This document shows positions 19,858 through 28,905 of a DNA stretch of 64,000 nt, in pieces. Numbering within the stretch: position 1 is the stretch's first letter; each line of letters begins with the position of its first letter. This DNA comes from Atopobiaceae bacterium. Its GTDB lineage: Bacteria; Actinomycetota; Coriobacteriia; Coriobacteriales; Atopobiaceae. The translations under genes and the position numbers were made by a program. Below the pieces are notes generated by a model. It ran no database searches. It worked only from the letters and a program-made list of their open reading frames with translations, and had not been told where the DNA came from. Location of the stretch: assembly GCA_022483015.1 (NCBI GenBank), contig JAKVOB010000001.1, forward strand, positions 2,008,902-2,072,901. Reading direction: 5' to 3'.

Positions 19858-21801
19858 TCAGCCCCTCCCGTCGTCATCCCCTGCCGCCTTGCGGCCCTTC
19901 GCGAGCTCGGCGTCCCATCCACGCAGGGTCTCGAAGACGTTCCGGGCCACCGCATCGGGGATGCCGTCCACGGCCGAGATTTGCTCCAGGGTCGCCCCGC
20001 GTAGCCTCCGCATCCCGCCGAATGCCTTGAGCAAGGCCTTCTTCCTCTTGGGACCGAGGCCCTCCACCTCGTCGAGGACGGACTTGGTCATGGCCTTGTC
20101 GCGAAGCTCGCGATGGAAGGTGATGGCGAACCGGTGGGCCTCGTCGCGCACGCGCTTCACGAGGTAGAGCGAGGCGGACCCGCTGGGAAGGACCACGGGC
20201 GTGTCGTCCCACGGCACGAACAGCTCCTCGTCCGACTTGGCGAGACCTGCCACGGGGATATCGAGGCCAAGCGCCGCAAGCTGTTCCATGGCTGCGGTGA
20301 GCTGGGGCTTCCCGCCATCGAGAATGAGCAGGTCGGGCTTCGACCCGAAGCGCTCGTCAGCCATGCGCTCAGGCGAGTAGCGCCTTGCCAGGACCTCGCC
20401 CATCGAGACGAAGTCATTGGCCTCGTCGAGCTCCGTGCGCACCTTGAAGCGCCGGTACTGGCCCTTGTCGGGGTGCCCTCCCGTGAAGACGACCATCGAC
20501 GCCACCGTGAAGTTGCCATGGATGGTCGACACGTCGAAGCATTCGATGCGCATGGGTGCCTCGTCCAGGGCGAGCGCGCTCTCGAGCTCGGTGAGCGCGA
20601 GGTTGGAGCGCCGGTCCTCATAGCCCGTACGCAGCTCGTAGCGCATGAGGGCATGGTGCGCGTTGGCATCGGCCATCTGTCGGAGGTGGGCCTTCTCGCC
20701 CCGCTTGGGGACATGGAGGCAGACCTTGCGCCCGCGCAGGTCGGAGAGCCATGCCTCGAGCGCCTCGGCATCGTCGAGGGCCACGGACACGTCGACCTCG
20801 AGGGGGAGGTCGCCGGTATGGCCGTAGTAGCGCTTGACGAAGCCCGAGACCAGCTCCTGCTCACCCACGTCGAGACCTTTGTCGAGGATGAACTCGCAGG
20901 TGCGGACCACCCTGCCCTCGCGGACCACGAAGACGCAGGCGCCCGCGATCGTCTCCTCGCGCCAGAAGCCGAGCACGTCGGCATCGAGGGCGGTCGGGAA
21001 CACCACCTGCTGCTTGTCGTCGAGGCCCTCGATGACCTCGAGCCGGCGCTTGATGCGCGAGGCCCTCTCGAAGTCGAGGCCGTCCGCCGCCTCCTGCATC
21101 TCGGACGTGAGCTCCGAGACGAACCCGCCCCGATGACCCGAGAGGAACCGCTCCACCTGGGCGACGTTGTCCGCATACTCCTCGGGCGAGATGGCCCCGC
21201 AGCAGACCCCGGGGCCGCGCCCCACGTGGTAGTCGAAGCATGGCCTTCCATCCTCGGAGCACGACATGGTGAGGAGGCTGGCGTCGTCGGGGTGCGCGTC
21301 CGCCATGCGCTTGACGCGACGCCACTCGGCACAGCCTGCCGAGCACAGGGGCACGACCCGCCGCACGATGTCCACCGTCTCGCGTGCGGCACGGGCATCG
21401 GTATAGGGACCGAAGTACCTGGTCCCCGCCTTGTGACGCTCGCGCGTGTACTTGATGGCCGGGAACACGTCGCCCTTGGTGAGCGCGATGAACGGGTAGC
21501 TCTTGTCATCCTTGAGGTCGACGTTGTAGGGAGGGCGGTACTGCTGGATGAGGTTGATCTCGAGCACGAGGGCCTCGTGCTCCGAGGTGACCACGACGTA
21601 GTCGAAGCTCGCGACCTCGGCCATGAGGAGCGGTATCATCGCCCGGTCGTCGGTCTGCTGCACGTACTGGCGCATGCGTGCACGGAGGTTCTTGGCCTTC
21701 CCCACGTAGAGGACGTTGCCGGACGCGTCCTTCCAGAGGTAGCAGCCAGGGTCCGTGGGCACGGACTCCACCTGCCTCGCCAAAGATGGTGCCTCGGACA
21801 C
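19858..21801 (-). CDS. uvrC: Excinuclease ABC subunit C
   Basis: Dual-incision nuclease of nucleotide excision repair. I choose the GTG at 21801-21799 (647 aa) because GGGAGG lies five bases ahead; an ATG at 21855 would add 18 low-complexity residues. Domains in order: GIY-YIG nuclease (GCYLWKDASGNVLYVGKAKN), a cysteine cluster around residues 150-200 (CSAGCAEW, CFDYHVGRGPGVCCG), the UVR region binding UvrB, the RNase H-like nuclease (IECFDVSTIHG, ILDGGKPQL), and tandem helix-hairpin-helix motifs at the end. uvrA and uvrB are also in this window. Confidence 0.95.
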   Translation of the reverse strand: MSEAPSLARQVESVPTDPGCYLWKDASGNVLYVGKAKNLRARMRQYVQQTDDRAMIPLLMAEVASFDYVVVTSEHEALVLEINLIQQYRPPYNVDLKDDKSYPFIALTKGDVFPAIKYTRERHKAGTRYFGPYTDARAARETVDIVRRVVPLCSAGCAEWRRVKRMADAHPDDASLLTMSCSEDGRPCFDYHVGRGPGVCCGAISPEEYADNVAQVERFLSGHRGGFVSELTSEMQEAADGLDFERASRIKRRLEVIEGLDDKQQVVFPTALDADVLGFWREETIAGACVFVVREGRVVRTCEFILDKGLDVGEQELVSGFVKRYYGHTGDLPLEVDVSVALDDAEALEAWLSDLRGRKVCLHVPKRGEKAHLRQMADANAHHALMRYELRTGYEDRRSNLALTELESALALDEAPMRIECFDVSTIHGNFTVASMVVFTGGHPDKGQYRRFKVRTELDEANDFVSMGEVLARRYSPERMADERFGSKPDLLILDGGKPQLTAAMEQLAALGLDIPVAGLAKSDEELFVPWDDTPVVLPSGSASLYLVKRVRDEAHRFAITFHRELRDKAMTKSVLDEVEGLGPKRKKALLKAFGGMRRLRGATLEQISAVDGIPDAVARNVFETLRGWDAELAKGRKAAGDDDGRG

Positions 21802-21921
21802 GCGGGCCTCCCCTCCCCTGGCCCCTCGTGCCGCGAACCGCCCGGGGGACGTCATCTGACAGAGTGTAGCCGAGTCGAGGTGGGCGTCCGGTGCATGGGC
21901 GACGTCGCGGGAAGAAACCCG

Positions 21922-21927
21922 TAGAAT
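21922..21927 (+). promoter_or_regulatory. Possible -10 element for the ATP-grasp gene
   Basis: TAGAAT, 5/6 match to TATAAT, 51 bases before the ATG at 21979. No clear -35 hexamer. The same TAGAATG string recurs upstream of mrp at 55610. Confidence 0.35.
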
Positions 21928-21978
21928 GTGTGGGGCAAGGGCCGTTCAGGCCGGAGGCGCGAGCGTAGGAGACAAGGG

Positions 21979-23256
21979 ATGTCGAAGACGGGACCGATGG
22001 CAGGGCAAGGAACCTCTGGGAAGTCCCAGGGGCCGCGACATGACCTGGTCCCCGTCGTCATCGGAGGTGACATCGGGGTCTATGCCATAGGCCGCGAGTT
22101 CCATGAGGCCTTTGGGACCAAGGTCGCCTGCGTCTCGGACGGCTGCATCGGGGCCATCCGCCACTCCTCCATCTTCGAGCAGCATGAGGTCCCCGACCTC
22201 GAGCCCGACACCATCGCCCGCGCGCTGTCACAGATCGGCGAGGCTGCGCCCGACGCGCACGTCGTCGTGATGCACAACACGGACCATCTCGTCGACGTCC
22301 TCGGCCAGGTCGCTGACGACCTCCCGTCCAACGTCACCTGCGCGATTCCCGGCAAGGAACCCTGCAGGCTCCTCTCGGACAAGGTCACGTTCGCCCAGTG
22401 CTGCCGCCAGCACGGCCTGGACGTCCCCGAGACCGAGGTCGCCCACCTTGCCGGCAGCTCGCCGATCGAGCCGACGTGCATACCCTTCCCGCTCGTGGCC
22501 AAGCCCGCCGTCTCGGCAGCCTATGCGCACCTCCTGCGCCAGGGGTTCAAGAAGGTCTACTTCATCCATGCCCAGCATGAGCTCGACGAGCTCTGGGGGC
22601 AGCTGCGCGACGTCGGGTTCGAGGGGGACTTCCTCGTCCAGGAGCTCATCGAGGGCGACGACACCTACATGGACTCGCTCACCATCTATATGGGGGCCAA
22701 CGGCAAGGCGACCATGCTCGGCAGCGCGCAGGTCCTTCTCGAGGACCACGCCCCCACCATGCTCGGCAATCCCGTGGTCATGGTCACGCGCCCGATGCCC
22801 GAGCTCTGGGAGAAGGTCGAGGCGATGCTGGCCGACGTCGGCTATCACGGCTTCGCGAACTTCGACATCAAGCGCAACAGGAGGGATGGCCGCTCGGTCT
22901 TCCTCGAGATGAACCCCCGCATCGGGAGGAACTCGTTCTATAACCTCGCCGCCGGAGTGAACCCGATGCGCGTGCTCGTCGACGATGTGGTCGACGGCAT
23001 CGACGCGGGCTGCCTCAAGGCGGAGGAGAAGATCCTCTACACGCTCGTGCCCACGAGCCTCATCCCGACCTACCTGCGCGACCCCGACCTGCTTGCCGAG
23101 GTGCGCGCCCTCATCGCCGAGAAGCGGGTGTTCGACCCCCAGCGCTACCAGGCCGACTCAGGTCCGAGGCGCATGCTCGACGTCGAGCTCACGGAGCGCA
23201 ACCAGGTCAGGAAGTTCGCCCGGTACTACCCCGAGCCCACGGACACCTCGTTCTAG
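21979..23256 (+). CDS. ATP-grasp carboxylate-amine ligase, D-aspartate ligase-like
   Basis: ATP-grasp enzymes join a carboxylate to an amine through an acylphosphate. 425 aa from the ATG at 21979, behind AGGAGACAAGGG. Seen: a Rossmann-like N-terminal domain (VPVVIGGDIGVYAIGREFHEAFG), an ATP-grasp core with FPLVAKPAVSAAY and FLVQELIEGDD, and the metal-binding end FLEMNPRIGRNSFYNLAAGVNP. The layout recalls the D-aspartate ligase (Aslfm) group that activates D-Asp for peptidoglycan cross-bridges, but other ligases share it. A FemAB-type transferase lies 18 kb away. It is convergent with nanE, with a 10-bp gap. Confidence 0.65.
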   Translation: MSKTGPMAGQGTSGKSQGPRHDLVPVVIGGDIGVYAIGREFHEAFGTKVACVSDGCIGAIRHSSIFEQHEVPDLEPDTIARALSQIGEAAPDAHVVVMHNTDHLVDVLGQVADDLPSNVTCAIPGKEPCRLLSDKVTFAQCCRQHGLDVPETEVAHLAGSSPIEPTCIPFPLVAKPAVSAAYAHLLRQGFKKVYFIHAQHELDELWGQLRDVGFEGDFLVQELIEGDDTYMDSLTIYMGANGKATMLGSAQVLLEDHAPTMLGNPVVMVTRPMPELWEKVEAMLADVGYHGFANFDIKRNRRDGRSVFLEMNPRIGRNSFYNLAAGVNPMRVLVDDVVDGIDAGCLKAEEKILYTLVPTSLIPTYLRDPDLLAEVRALIAEKRVFDPQRYQADSGPRRMLDVELTERNQVRKFARYYPEPTDTSF

Positions 23257-23266
23257 GCCTCCCCTG

Positions 23267-23953
23267 CTATGCCTTCGCGGCCTCTGCGAACCAGGCCGTG
23301 ATGGATGTGGGATGCGTGATGGCCGTACCGGCCACCACGGCCCAGGCCCCCGCCTCGAGCGCGGCCGTGACGTCGGCCGGGGTGTGGACCCTCCCCTCGC
23401 AGACCACCGGGCGGCCAGGAAACTCCTGCGCCGCCTGATGGAGCAGGACGAGGTCAGGACCGTCGTCCCGGGTGCAGTCGACGGCAGCGACGCCATGCGA
23501 GAGGGTCGTCGAGCACAGGTCGCAGCCGGCGGCAAAGCCACGCCGTATGTCCTCGATGGAGGCGCAGTCCGCCATGAGAATGGCGCCCTCGTCCTTGAGG
23601 GCCCCGACCGTCTGCTCGAAGGTGAGGCCGTCCGGTCGAGGGCGCGCGGTCGCGTCGAGGGCCACGACGTCGGCGCCGGCCATGATGCAGGCACGGGCAT
23701 GTCGGAGCGTGGGCGTGATGTAGACGCCCTCATGCCCCTCCTTCCACAGGCCGATCACCGGTATGTCGACGCAGCCCTTGATGGCGGCGATGTCAGAGAG
23801 GCCCTGACACCTGATGGCGGCGGCACCGCCGAGCTCGCAGGCACATGAGATCTGTGCCATGGTCTCGGGATGTCGCATCGGCTCACCTGGGTAGGCCTGG
23901 ACGCTCACGATGAGCTGATGCCTGAGCGAGTCGATGATCTCTGTGGAACGCAT
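23267..23953 (-). CDS. nanE: N-acetylmannosamine-6-phosphate 2-epimerase
   Basis: Converts ManNAc-6-phosphate to GlcNAc-6-phosphate, the third step of sialic-acid catabolism. 228 aa from the ATG at 23953-23951 with TTGGAG ahead; in-frame upstream starts lack a ribosome site. TIM-barrel features of NanE are VSVQAYPGEPM, IRCQGLSDIAAIK, PVIGLWK, VVALDAT and the phosphate-binding VCEGRVHTP and AGTAITHP. It is the last gene of the nan operon, directly after nanK. Confidence 0.93.
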   Translation of the reverse strand: MRSTEIIDSLRHQLIVSVQAYPGEPMRHPETMAQISCACELGGAAAIRCQGLSDIAAIKGCVDIPVIGLWKEGHEGVYITPTLRHARACIMAGADVVALDATARPRPDGLTFEQTVGALKDEGAILMADCASIEDIRRGFAAGCDLCSTTLSHGVAAVDCTRDDGPDLVLLHQAAQEFPGRPVVCEGRVHTPADVTAALEAGAWAVVAGTAITHPTSITAWFAEAAKA

Positions 23954-23986
23954 CGGGTTCTCCAATCGCATCAACGAAGTCGGAAC

Positions 23987-24952
23987 TTATCCGCGCAGCT
24001 CTGCATAGGCAGGCACACGGAGGTTCTCCGCGGCGCCCACGAGCGGTGCGTCGCCCCCAAGAGCCCCCTCGAGTATGGGCGTTGCCGCCACGGGGTCCAT
24101 CGCCTGTGAGGCGAACCCTTCCGCGAGGGCCTCGTGCCAGACGCGCCCGGACTGCGCGACGGACCCCGAGAGGATGATCCCTGCCGGGTCGAGCGTGTTG
24201 CAGAGCGATCCGAGCACGCCGCCCAACGCACGGCCGGCGCGCTCCTCGGCCGAGACGGCAGACGGGTCGCCGGCATCGGCAAGACGGCTCACCTCGGCCC
24301 CGCCTATCGGCATGCCGTCAGGGCGACAGGACGTGCCCGACGCAGCCACGTAGGCAGCGACGATGCCAGGGCCGGACGCGATGGGCTCGAGGTGGCCGCT
24401 CCTGCCGCACGAGCAGGGGATGCCCTTGGCCTCGAGGCAGGAGACGTGGCCCACGTGGCCCGCCACGTCATGGGCGCCGAGCATGATGGTACCCCTTTCG
24501 ACGAAGGCCCCGCCGATGCCCGTGCCCACAGCCACCACGAGGCAGCTCCCCAGGTCACGGCCGGCCCCCCAGCGTGCCTCGCCGAAGGCATGGGCGTGGA
24601 CGTCGCCCATCACCCGGACGGGGACGCCGCAGGCACCGGACAGCTCCGCCGCCAGGTGCGTGCCGCCCCAGCCGGGCATGAGGTCGTTGGCAAAGGTGAC
24701 GTCGCCCGACCGGGGGTCGATGACGCCCGCGCTCGACACACCGATGCCCGCGACGTCACCGCCTGCCGTCGAGAGGACGGCCTTCGCGAGGTCGATGACC
24801 CGGGAGAGCACGGCCGCACCACCACGCAGGGCATCGGTCGGGACCTTCTCGACGGACCCCACGAGGGGCACGTCCCCTCCGAGGTCCACGATGCCGCACG
24901 CTATCTTGGTGCCACCGATGTCGAGGGCGACGACCTTCGTCTTGTCTGGCAT
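23987..24952 (-). CDS. nanK: ROK-family sugar kinase, probable N-acetylmannosamine kinase
   Basis: Would phosphorylate ManNAc released by the lyase. 321 aa. ATP site DIGGTK (residues 11-16), second phosphate motif GVSSAGVIDP, catalytic region VGTGIGGAFVERG, and a ROK zinc site H169, C180, C182 and H187 (CSCGRSGHLE). The last ligand is a cysteine in most ROK kinases; here it is histidine, which can still bind zinc. Its place between nanA and nanE supports NanK over glucokinase. Confidence 0.85.
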   Translation of the reverse strand: MPDKTKVVALDIGGTKIACGIVDLGGDVPLVGSVEKVPTDALRGGAAVLSRVIDLAKAVLSTAGGDVAGIGVSSAGVIDPRSGDVTFANDLMPGWGGTHLAAELSGACGVPVRVMGDVHAHAFGEARWGAGRDLGSCLVVAVGTGIGGAFVERGTIMLGAHDVAGHVGHVSCLEAKGIPCSCGRSGHLEPIASGPGIVAAYVAASGTSCRPDGMPIGGAEVSRLADAGDPSAVSAEERAGRALGGVLGSLCNTLDPAGIILSGSVAQSGRVWHEALAEGFASQAMDPVAATPILEGALGGDAPLVGAAENLRVPAYAELRG

Positions 24953-25005
24953 GTCCTCTCCTCCCGGACGCCTGCCCGGATCCTCCCGAGCAGACGGGAC
25001 GATGG

Positions 25006-25932
25006 TTAGTTGATGAGCCCTGCCTTGCGCAGGACGACACGTATGGCCTTGACGTTCTCTCCCTCGAGGGCCTCGACCGGCAGCGACATCTGGTTGGTCG
25101 GGAAGATCCCCATCTCGCGCAGCGCCGTCTTGAAGGCGCCCACGCCGGCACCGAAGCCGCCGACGCCCTTGGTCACGGACGTGATGGACATGAGCTTGGC
25201 GAGGCGGTCCTGCTCGGCCGCGACCTGCTTCCAGTCACCGGCCTGGTAGGCCTTCCACTGGCGGACGTAGCCGTAGGGGTCGATGTTGGCCAGACCCGGC
25301 ACCGAGCCGTCAGCACCCGACAGGTAGGCCCCGTCGACCACGATCTCATGGCCGGTGAGGACGGAGAGGGGGTGTCCTGCCTCCCGGTTGTAGATGCAGA
25401 GGTAGCGGAAGGCGATGTCGTCCGCCGAGGAGTCCTTCACGCCGGCGAGCACGCCGTCGCGGCCCAGGCGTACGAGCATGTCCGTGTCGAGCTTCTGGTG
25501 CACGCAGACCGGGATGTCATAGGCGAACATCGGGGTGTCGACGTGCTCGTGGATCGCACGGAAGTGGTTCTCGACGTCATGGGGCCCGGGAAGCGCGTAG
25601 AAGGGCGCCGTCACGACGATGGCATCCACGCCGAGCTCGGTCATGGCATCGGCGTGCCGGATGACGCGCTGGGTCTCCGTGTCGATGCATCCCGCGAGCA
25701 CAGGCACGCGATGGTCGACGATCCTCAAGGCCTCCTTGATGACCTGGGCGCGACGCTCGTCATCGGAGAAGGCCACCTCGCCCGAGGAGCCGAGGAAGAA
25801 CAGTCCGTTGACACCAGCCGAGATCAGCCGTTCTATGTGGCGCTCGAATGCCTCGACGTCGAGCTCCCGGTCCTGCGTGAGCGGCATGACGACGGGAGGG
25901 ACGACACCTGAGATCTTGAAGCTTTGAGCCAT
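25006..25932 (-). CDS. nanA: N-acetylneuraminate lyase-type aldolase (DHDPS/NAL superfamily)
   Basis: Would cleave sialic acid to ManNAc and pyruvate by a Schiff base. 308 aa. Pyruvate-binding motif GSSGE (48-52), Tyr138 in AYDIPV and the Schiff-base Lys166 in GVKDSS are all present. GSSGE is closer to GSTGE of lyases than to GTTGE of DapA. The gene lies between a transporter and nanK-nanE, so sialic-acid cleavage is the best reading. A 2-keto-3-deoxy sugar-acid aldolase is the alternative. Confidence 0.8.
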   Translation of the reverse strand: MAQSFKISGVVPPVVMPLTQDRELDVEAFERHIERLISAGVNGLFFLGSSGEVAFSDDERRAQVIKEALRIVDHRVPVLAGCIDTETQRVIRHADAMTELGVDAIVVTAPFYALPGPHDVENHFRAIHEHVDTPMFAYDIPVCVHQKLDTDMLVRLGRDGVLAGVKDSSADDIAFRYLCIYNREAGHPLSVLTGHEIVVDGAYLSGADGSVPGLANIDPYGYVRQWKAYQAGDWKQVAAEQDRLAKLMSITSVTKGVGGFGAGVGAFKTALREMGIFPTNQMSLPVEALEGENVKAIRVVLRKAGLIN

Positions 25933-26012
25933 GAGACCCAGTCCTTTCGGTATGGAATGAGATGGGTTCGGGATAGATGACGGTCAGGACGAACGCGGCT
26001 CTGGGGGCGACG

Positions 26013-26888
26013 TCACGCCTCGTCCTTGCCGAGGTTCGGGTGGAGCAGGGACGGCGCAGCGCCGAGCAGGAGTCGGGTGTAGTCATCCTGGGGGTGCTCG
26101 AACACCTGCTTGGATGGCCCCTGCTCGGCGATGAGCCCATCATGCATGACGATGATGTCGTCCGAGATGTAGCGGACGGTCTGGATGTCATGGCTGATGA
26201 ACACGAGGGCAAGGCCGAGGTCACGCTTGAGGTCGGTGAGCAGGTTCAGGATCTGTGCGCGCACCGACACGTCGAGGGCGCTCGTGGGCTCGTCGGCGAT
26301 GATGGCATCGGGGCCGACGGCAAGTGCACGGGCGATGGCCACACGCTGACGCTGCCCACCCGAGAGCTGGCCGGGAAGGGCCTCCAGCGAGCTTGCGGGC
26401 AGGCCGACCATCGAGATGAGGTCGCGCACGCGGTGCTCCCGCTCGGCGGGGGTGTCGATCTTGTGCACGAGCATGGGATCCATGAGCTGGTCGTGGACGG
26501 ACATGCGCGCGTTCAGGGCCGTGGCGGGGTCCTGGAACACGACCGAGATGACGCGGCCGATCTTGAGACGCTCGGCTGCCGTGCGCTTGGTGACGTCAGT
26601 GCCTTTGAAGAACACCTTGCCCTCGGTGGGAGGCTGCAGGCCACACATGACGTTGGCCGTGGTGGACTTGCCGCAGCCCGACTCGCCGACGATGCCCAGG
26701 GTGCGCCCGGGCATGAGCCGGAGCGTCACCCCTTGGACCGCATGGATCAGGTTGGGATGGATGAGGCTTCCCGTACGCGTCTTGAACGTGACATGTACGT
26801 CATCGAGGAAGATAATCGGGGTGACACCGTCGATGGTACCGTCGTTCAGCGTGACCGGCAGGTTCGCCTCGGTGGTCGTTCCGCTCAT
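26013..26888 (-). CDS. ABC transporter ATPase, OppF type, of the sialic-acid locus
   Basis: Cytoplasmic ATPase of 291 aa with Walker [11 protein letters not shown], signature LSGGQRQR, Walker B AIIADEP and ISHDIQTV. It ends soon after the nucleotide-binding domain and lacks the cysteine-containing C-terminal oligopeptide domain seen in the two peptide loci. Its start overlaps the stop of the permease-ATPase fusion (26885), so the two ATPase domains are made together. It is followed by nanA. Confidence 0.88.
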   Translation of the reverse strand: MSGTTTEANLPVTLNDGTIDGVTPIIFLDDVHVTFKTRTGSLIHPNLIHAVQGVTLRLMPGRTLGIVGESGCGKSTTANVMCGLQPPTEGKVFFKGTDVTKRTAAERLKIGRVISVVFQDPATALNARMSVHDQLMDPMLVHKIDTPAEREHRVRDLISMVGLPASSLEALPGQLSGGQRQRVAIARALAVGPDAIIADEPTSALDVSVRAQILNLLTDLKRDLGLALVFISHDIQTVRYISDDIIVMHDGLIAEQGPSKQVFEHPQDDYTRLLLGAAPSLLHPNLGKDEA

Positions 26889-28903
26889 GCCGCACCTCCC
26901 TCTGAGTAGGGCTCGAGTCCGGCGGCCTCAAGGTCGGCATCGGGGAGCTCGGCGTAATAGTGGTGTGAACCAGGGATGACCTTGAGCTGCGGGCGTACGT
27001 CGAGACCCACGTCGGGGTGGCTCGAGCGCGGGGCGAAGCGGTCGCCCTTGGCGAAGTCGGACGGGCTCGGGACGGTTCCTGGCACCTGATGGAGCCTGCC
27101 GGCGCCGCCCTCGATCGAGATGACCGAGCCGAGAAGCCCACGCGTGTACTCGTGGATCGGGTTGCAGAGGAGCTCCCTGGTGGGGGCCTGCTCCACGACC
27201 TGTCCGGCGTACATGACGGTGATGCTGTTGGCGACCTCGGCCACCAGGGCCAGGTCGTGGCTCACGAAGAGCATGGCGAAGCCGAGCTTGGCCTGGAGGT
27301 CGTTCAGGAGCTTGATGACCTGCTTCTGGACGGTCACGTCGAGGGCCGTGGTAGGCTCGTCGCAGATGACGAGCTTGGGGTCACGCGTGAGCGCCATGGC
27401 GATGAGGACGCGCTGGCGCTGGCCGCCCGAGAGCTCATGGGGATAGCTCTCGAGGGTGCGCTTCGGGTCGAGCCCCACGAGCGTGAGGAGCTCCTCGGCG
27501 GAGCGCGTGCCGCCGCGGTCGGTGAGCTGCTTCATCTGGTTCTTGATGAGCATCGAGGGGTTGAGCGACGAGAGCGCGTCCTGGTAGACCATGGCCATCT
27601 CATGGCCGCGCAGGTCGTTGCGCTGCTTGTCGGTCATCTCGAGCAGGTTCTTGCCACCATAGAGCACCTCTCCCGATATCTCGGCCTTCGAGTCGATGAG
27701 GCCCATGATCGTGAGCGCCGTGATCGACTTGCCACAGCCGGACTCGCCGACGAGGCCCATGGTCTGGCCTGGGCGCACGTCGAAGCTCACGTGGTCGACC
27801 ACGTTGACGTCGCCATGCCTCGGGAACTTGATGCAGAGGTCCTTGACCTCGAGGAGCGGCGGCACTGAGTCGTCGGCCACATGTCGGTCATGGCGGGACT
27901 CCTCGACGTCATGGAGCGCCGTGAGGGACTTCTTGAGCGAGGCCGCCTGCGCCTTGTAGGCTGCCACGGGGTTCGCGATGAGACGGTCGGCCTCACGCGT
28001 GGCCTCGGGGTCGGCATCCTCGACCGGGGCGTTGGGGGCCGCGACCATGGCATCGGTCACGCCCTCCGAGACGATGTTGAGGCACAGGACCGTCACCATG
28101 ATGGCGAGGCCGGGGAACATCGCCTGCCACCAGCGACCGGCAAGCACGCCGGCGCGGGCGTCGGAGAGGATGTTGCCCCAGGTGGGCGTGGGCTCCTGGA
28201 TGCCTGCCGAGATGAACGACAGGGAGGCCTCGAACACGATGGCGTCGGCCACGAGGACGATGACGTAGACCATGATGGGGGCGATGCAGTTGCGCATGAC
28301 GTGCTTGAAGAGGATCCAGGGCGCACGTGCGCCCGAGACGATGACGGCACGCACATAGTCCTCGCCATACTCGGAGACCACGTTGGCCCGCACGACACGC
28401 GTGATCTGCGGGATGTAGAGGAAGCCGATGGCGAACGTGATGGAAGGCAGCGAGTTTCCGAAGACCGACACGAACACGGCGGCCAGGGCGATGCCCGGGA
28501 AGCTCATGATGACGTCCATGACACGCATGATGACCTCGGAGATGCCCTTGCGCGTGACCGCCGCGAGGCAGCCGAAGAAGACGCCGAACACGAAGGCCAT
28601 CGCCGTGGCACCGATGCCGATGACGAGCGAGTAGCGGGCACCGTACATCATGCGTGACAGGACGTCACGTCCCTTGTCGTCGGTGCCGAAGAGGAAGTCG
28701 GACGAGGGCGCCTGCCGGGCGACGAAGATCTCGAGCGGGTTGTGAGGTGCGAGGTAGTTCGCGAAGACGGCTATGAGCACGACGGCGATGAGCACGACGA
28801 GCGCGATGCGGGAGCCGATGCTCATGGCACGCCACCTGCGGAAGCGCACGTGGCCGGCGTTCTCGACCATCTTGTCAGAGAGGCCCTTTCTCCAGGTAGT
28901 CAT
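26885..28903 (-). CDS. Permease-ATPase fusion (OppC-OppD type) of the sialic-acid locus
   Basis: A 672-aa fusion. Residues 1-290 form an OppC-type permease with FLFGTDDKGRDVLSR near residue 70 and the EAA loop EDYVRAVIVSGARAPW at 181-196. A charged linker (about 290-348) leads to an OppD-type ATPase with Walker A GESGCGKS (386-393), signature LSGGQRQR (491) and Walker B VICDEP (512). The C-terminal tail keeps the shape of the cysteine domain but its cysteines are replaced (GDRFAPRSSHPDVGLDVRPQ). Together with the neighbouring permease, ATPase and binding protein it makes a four-protein importer resembling the SatABCD sialic-acid system. Confidence 0.9.
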   Translation of the reverse strand: MTTWRKGLSDKMVENAGHVRFRRWRAMSIGSRIALVVLIAVVLIAVFANYLAPHNPLEIFVARQAPSSDFLFGTDDKGRDVLSRMMYGARYSLVIGIGATAMAFVFGVFFGCLAAVTRKGISEVIMRVMDVIMSFPGIALAAVFVSVFGNSLPSITFAIGFLYIPQITRVVRANVVSEYGEDYVRAVIVSGARAPWILFKHVMRNCIAPIMVYVIVLVADAIVFEASLSFISAGIQEPTPTWGNILSDARAGVLAGRWWQAMFPGLAIMVTVLCLNIVSEGVTDAMVAAPNAPVEDADPEATREADRLIANPVAAYKAQAASLKKSLTALHDVEESRHDRHVADDSVPPLLEVKDLCIKFPRHGDVNVVDHVSFDVRPGQTMGLVGESGCGKSITALTIMGLIDSKAEISGEVLYGGKNLLEMTDKQRNDLRGHEMAMVYQDALSSLNPSMLIKNQMKQLTDRGGTRSAEELLTLVGLDPKRTLESYPHELSGGQRQRVLIAMALTRDPKLVICDEPTTALDVTVQKQVIKLLNDLQAKLGFAMLFVSHDLALVAEVANSITVMYAGQVVEQAPTRELLCNPIHEYTRGLLGSVISIEGGAGRLHQVPGTVPSPSDFAKGDRFAPRSSHPDVGLDVRPQLKVIPGSHHYYAELPDADLEAAGLEPYSEGGAA

Positions 28904-28905
28904 GG

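Noticed and set aside
25006-25932. Considered as dihydrodipicolinate synthase DapA
   Set aside because: GSSGE motif rather than GTTGE and position directly before nanK and nanE favour a sialic-acid lyase.
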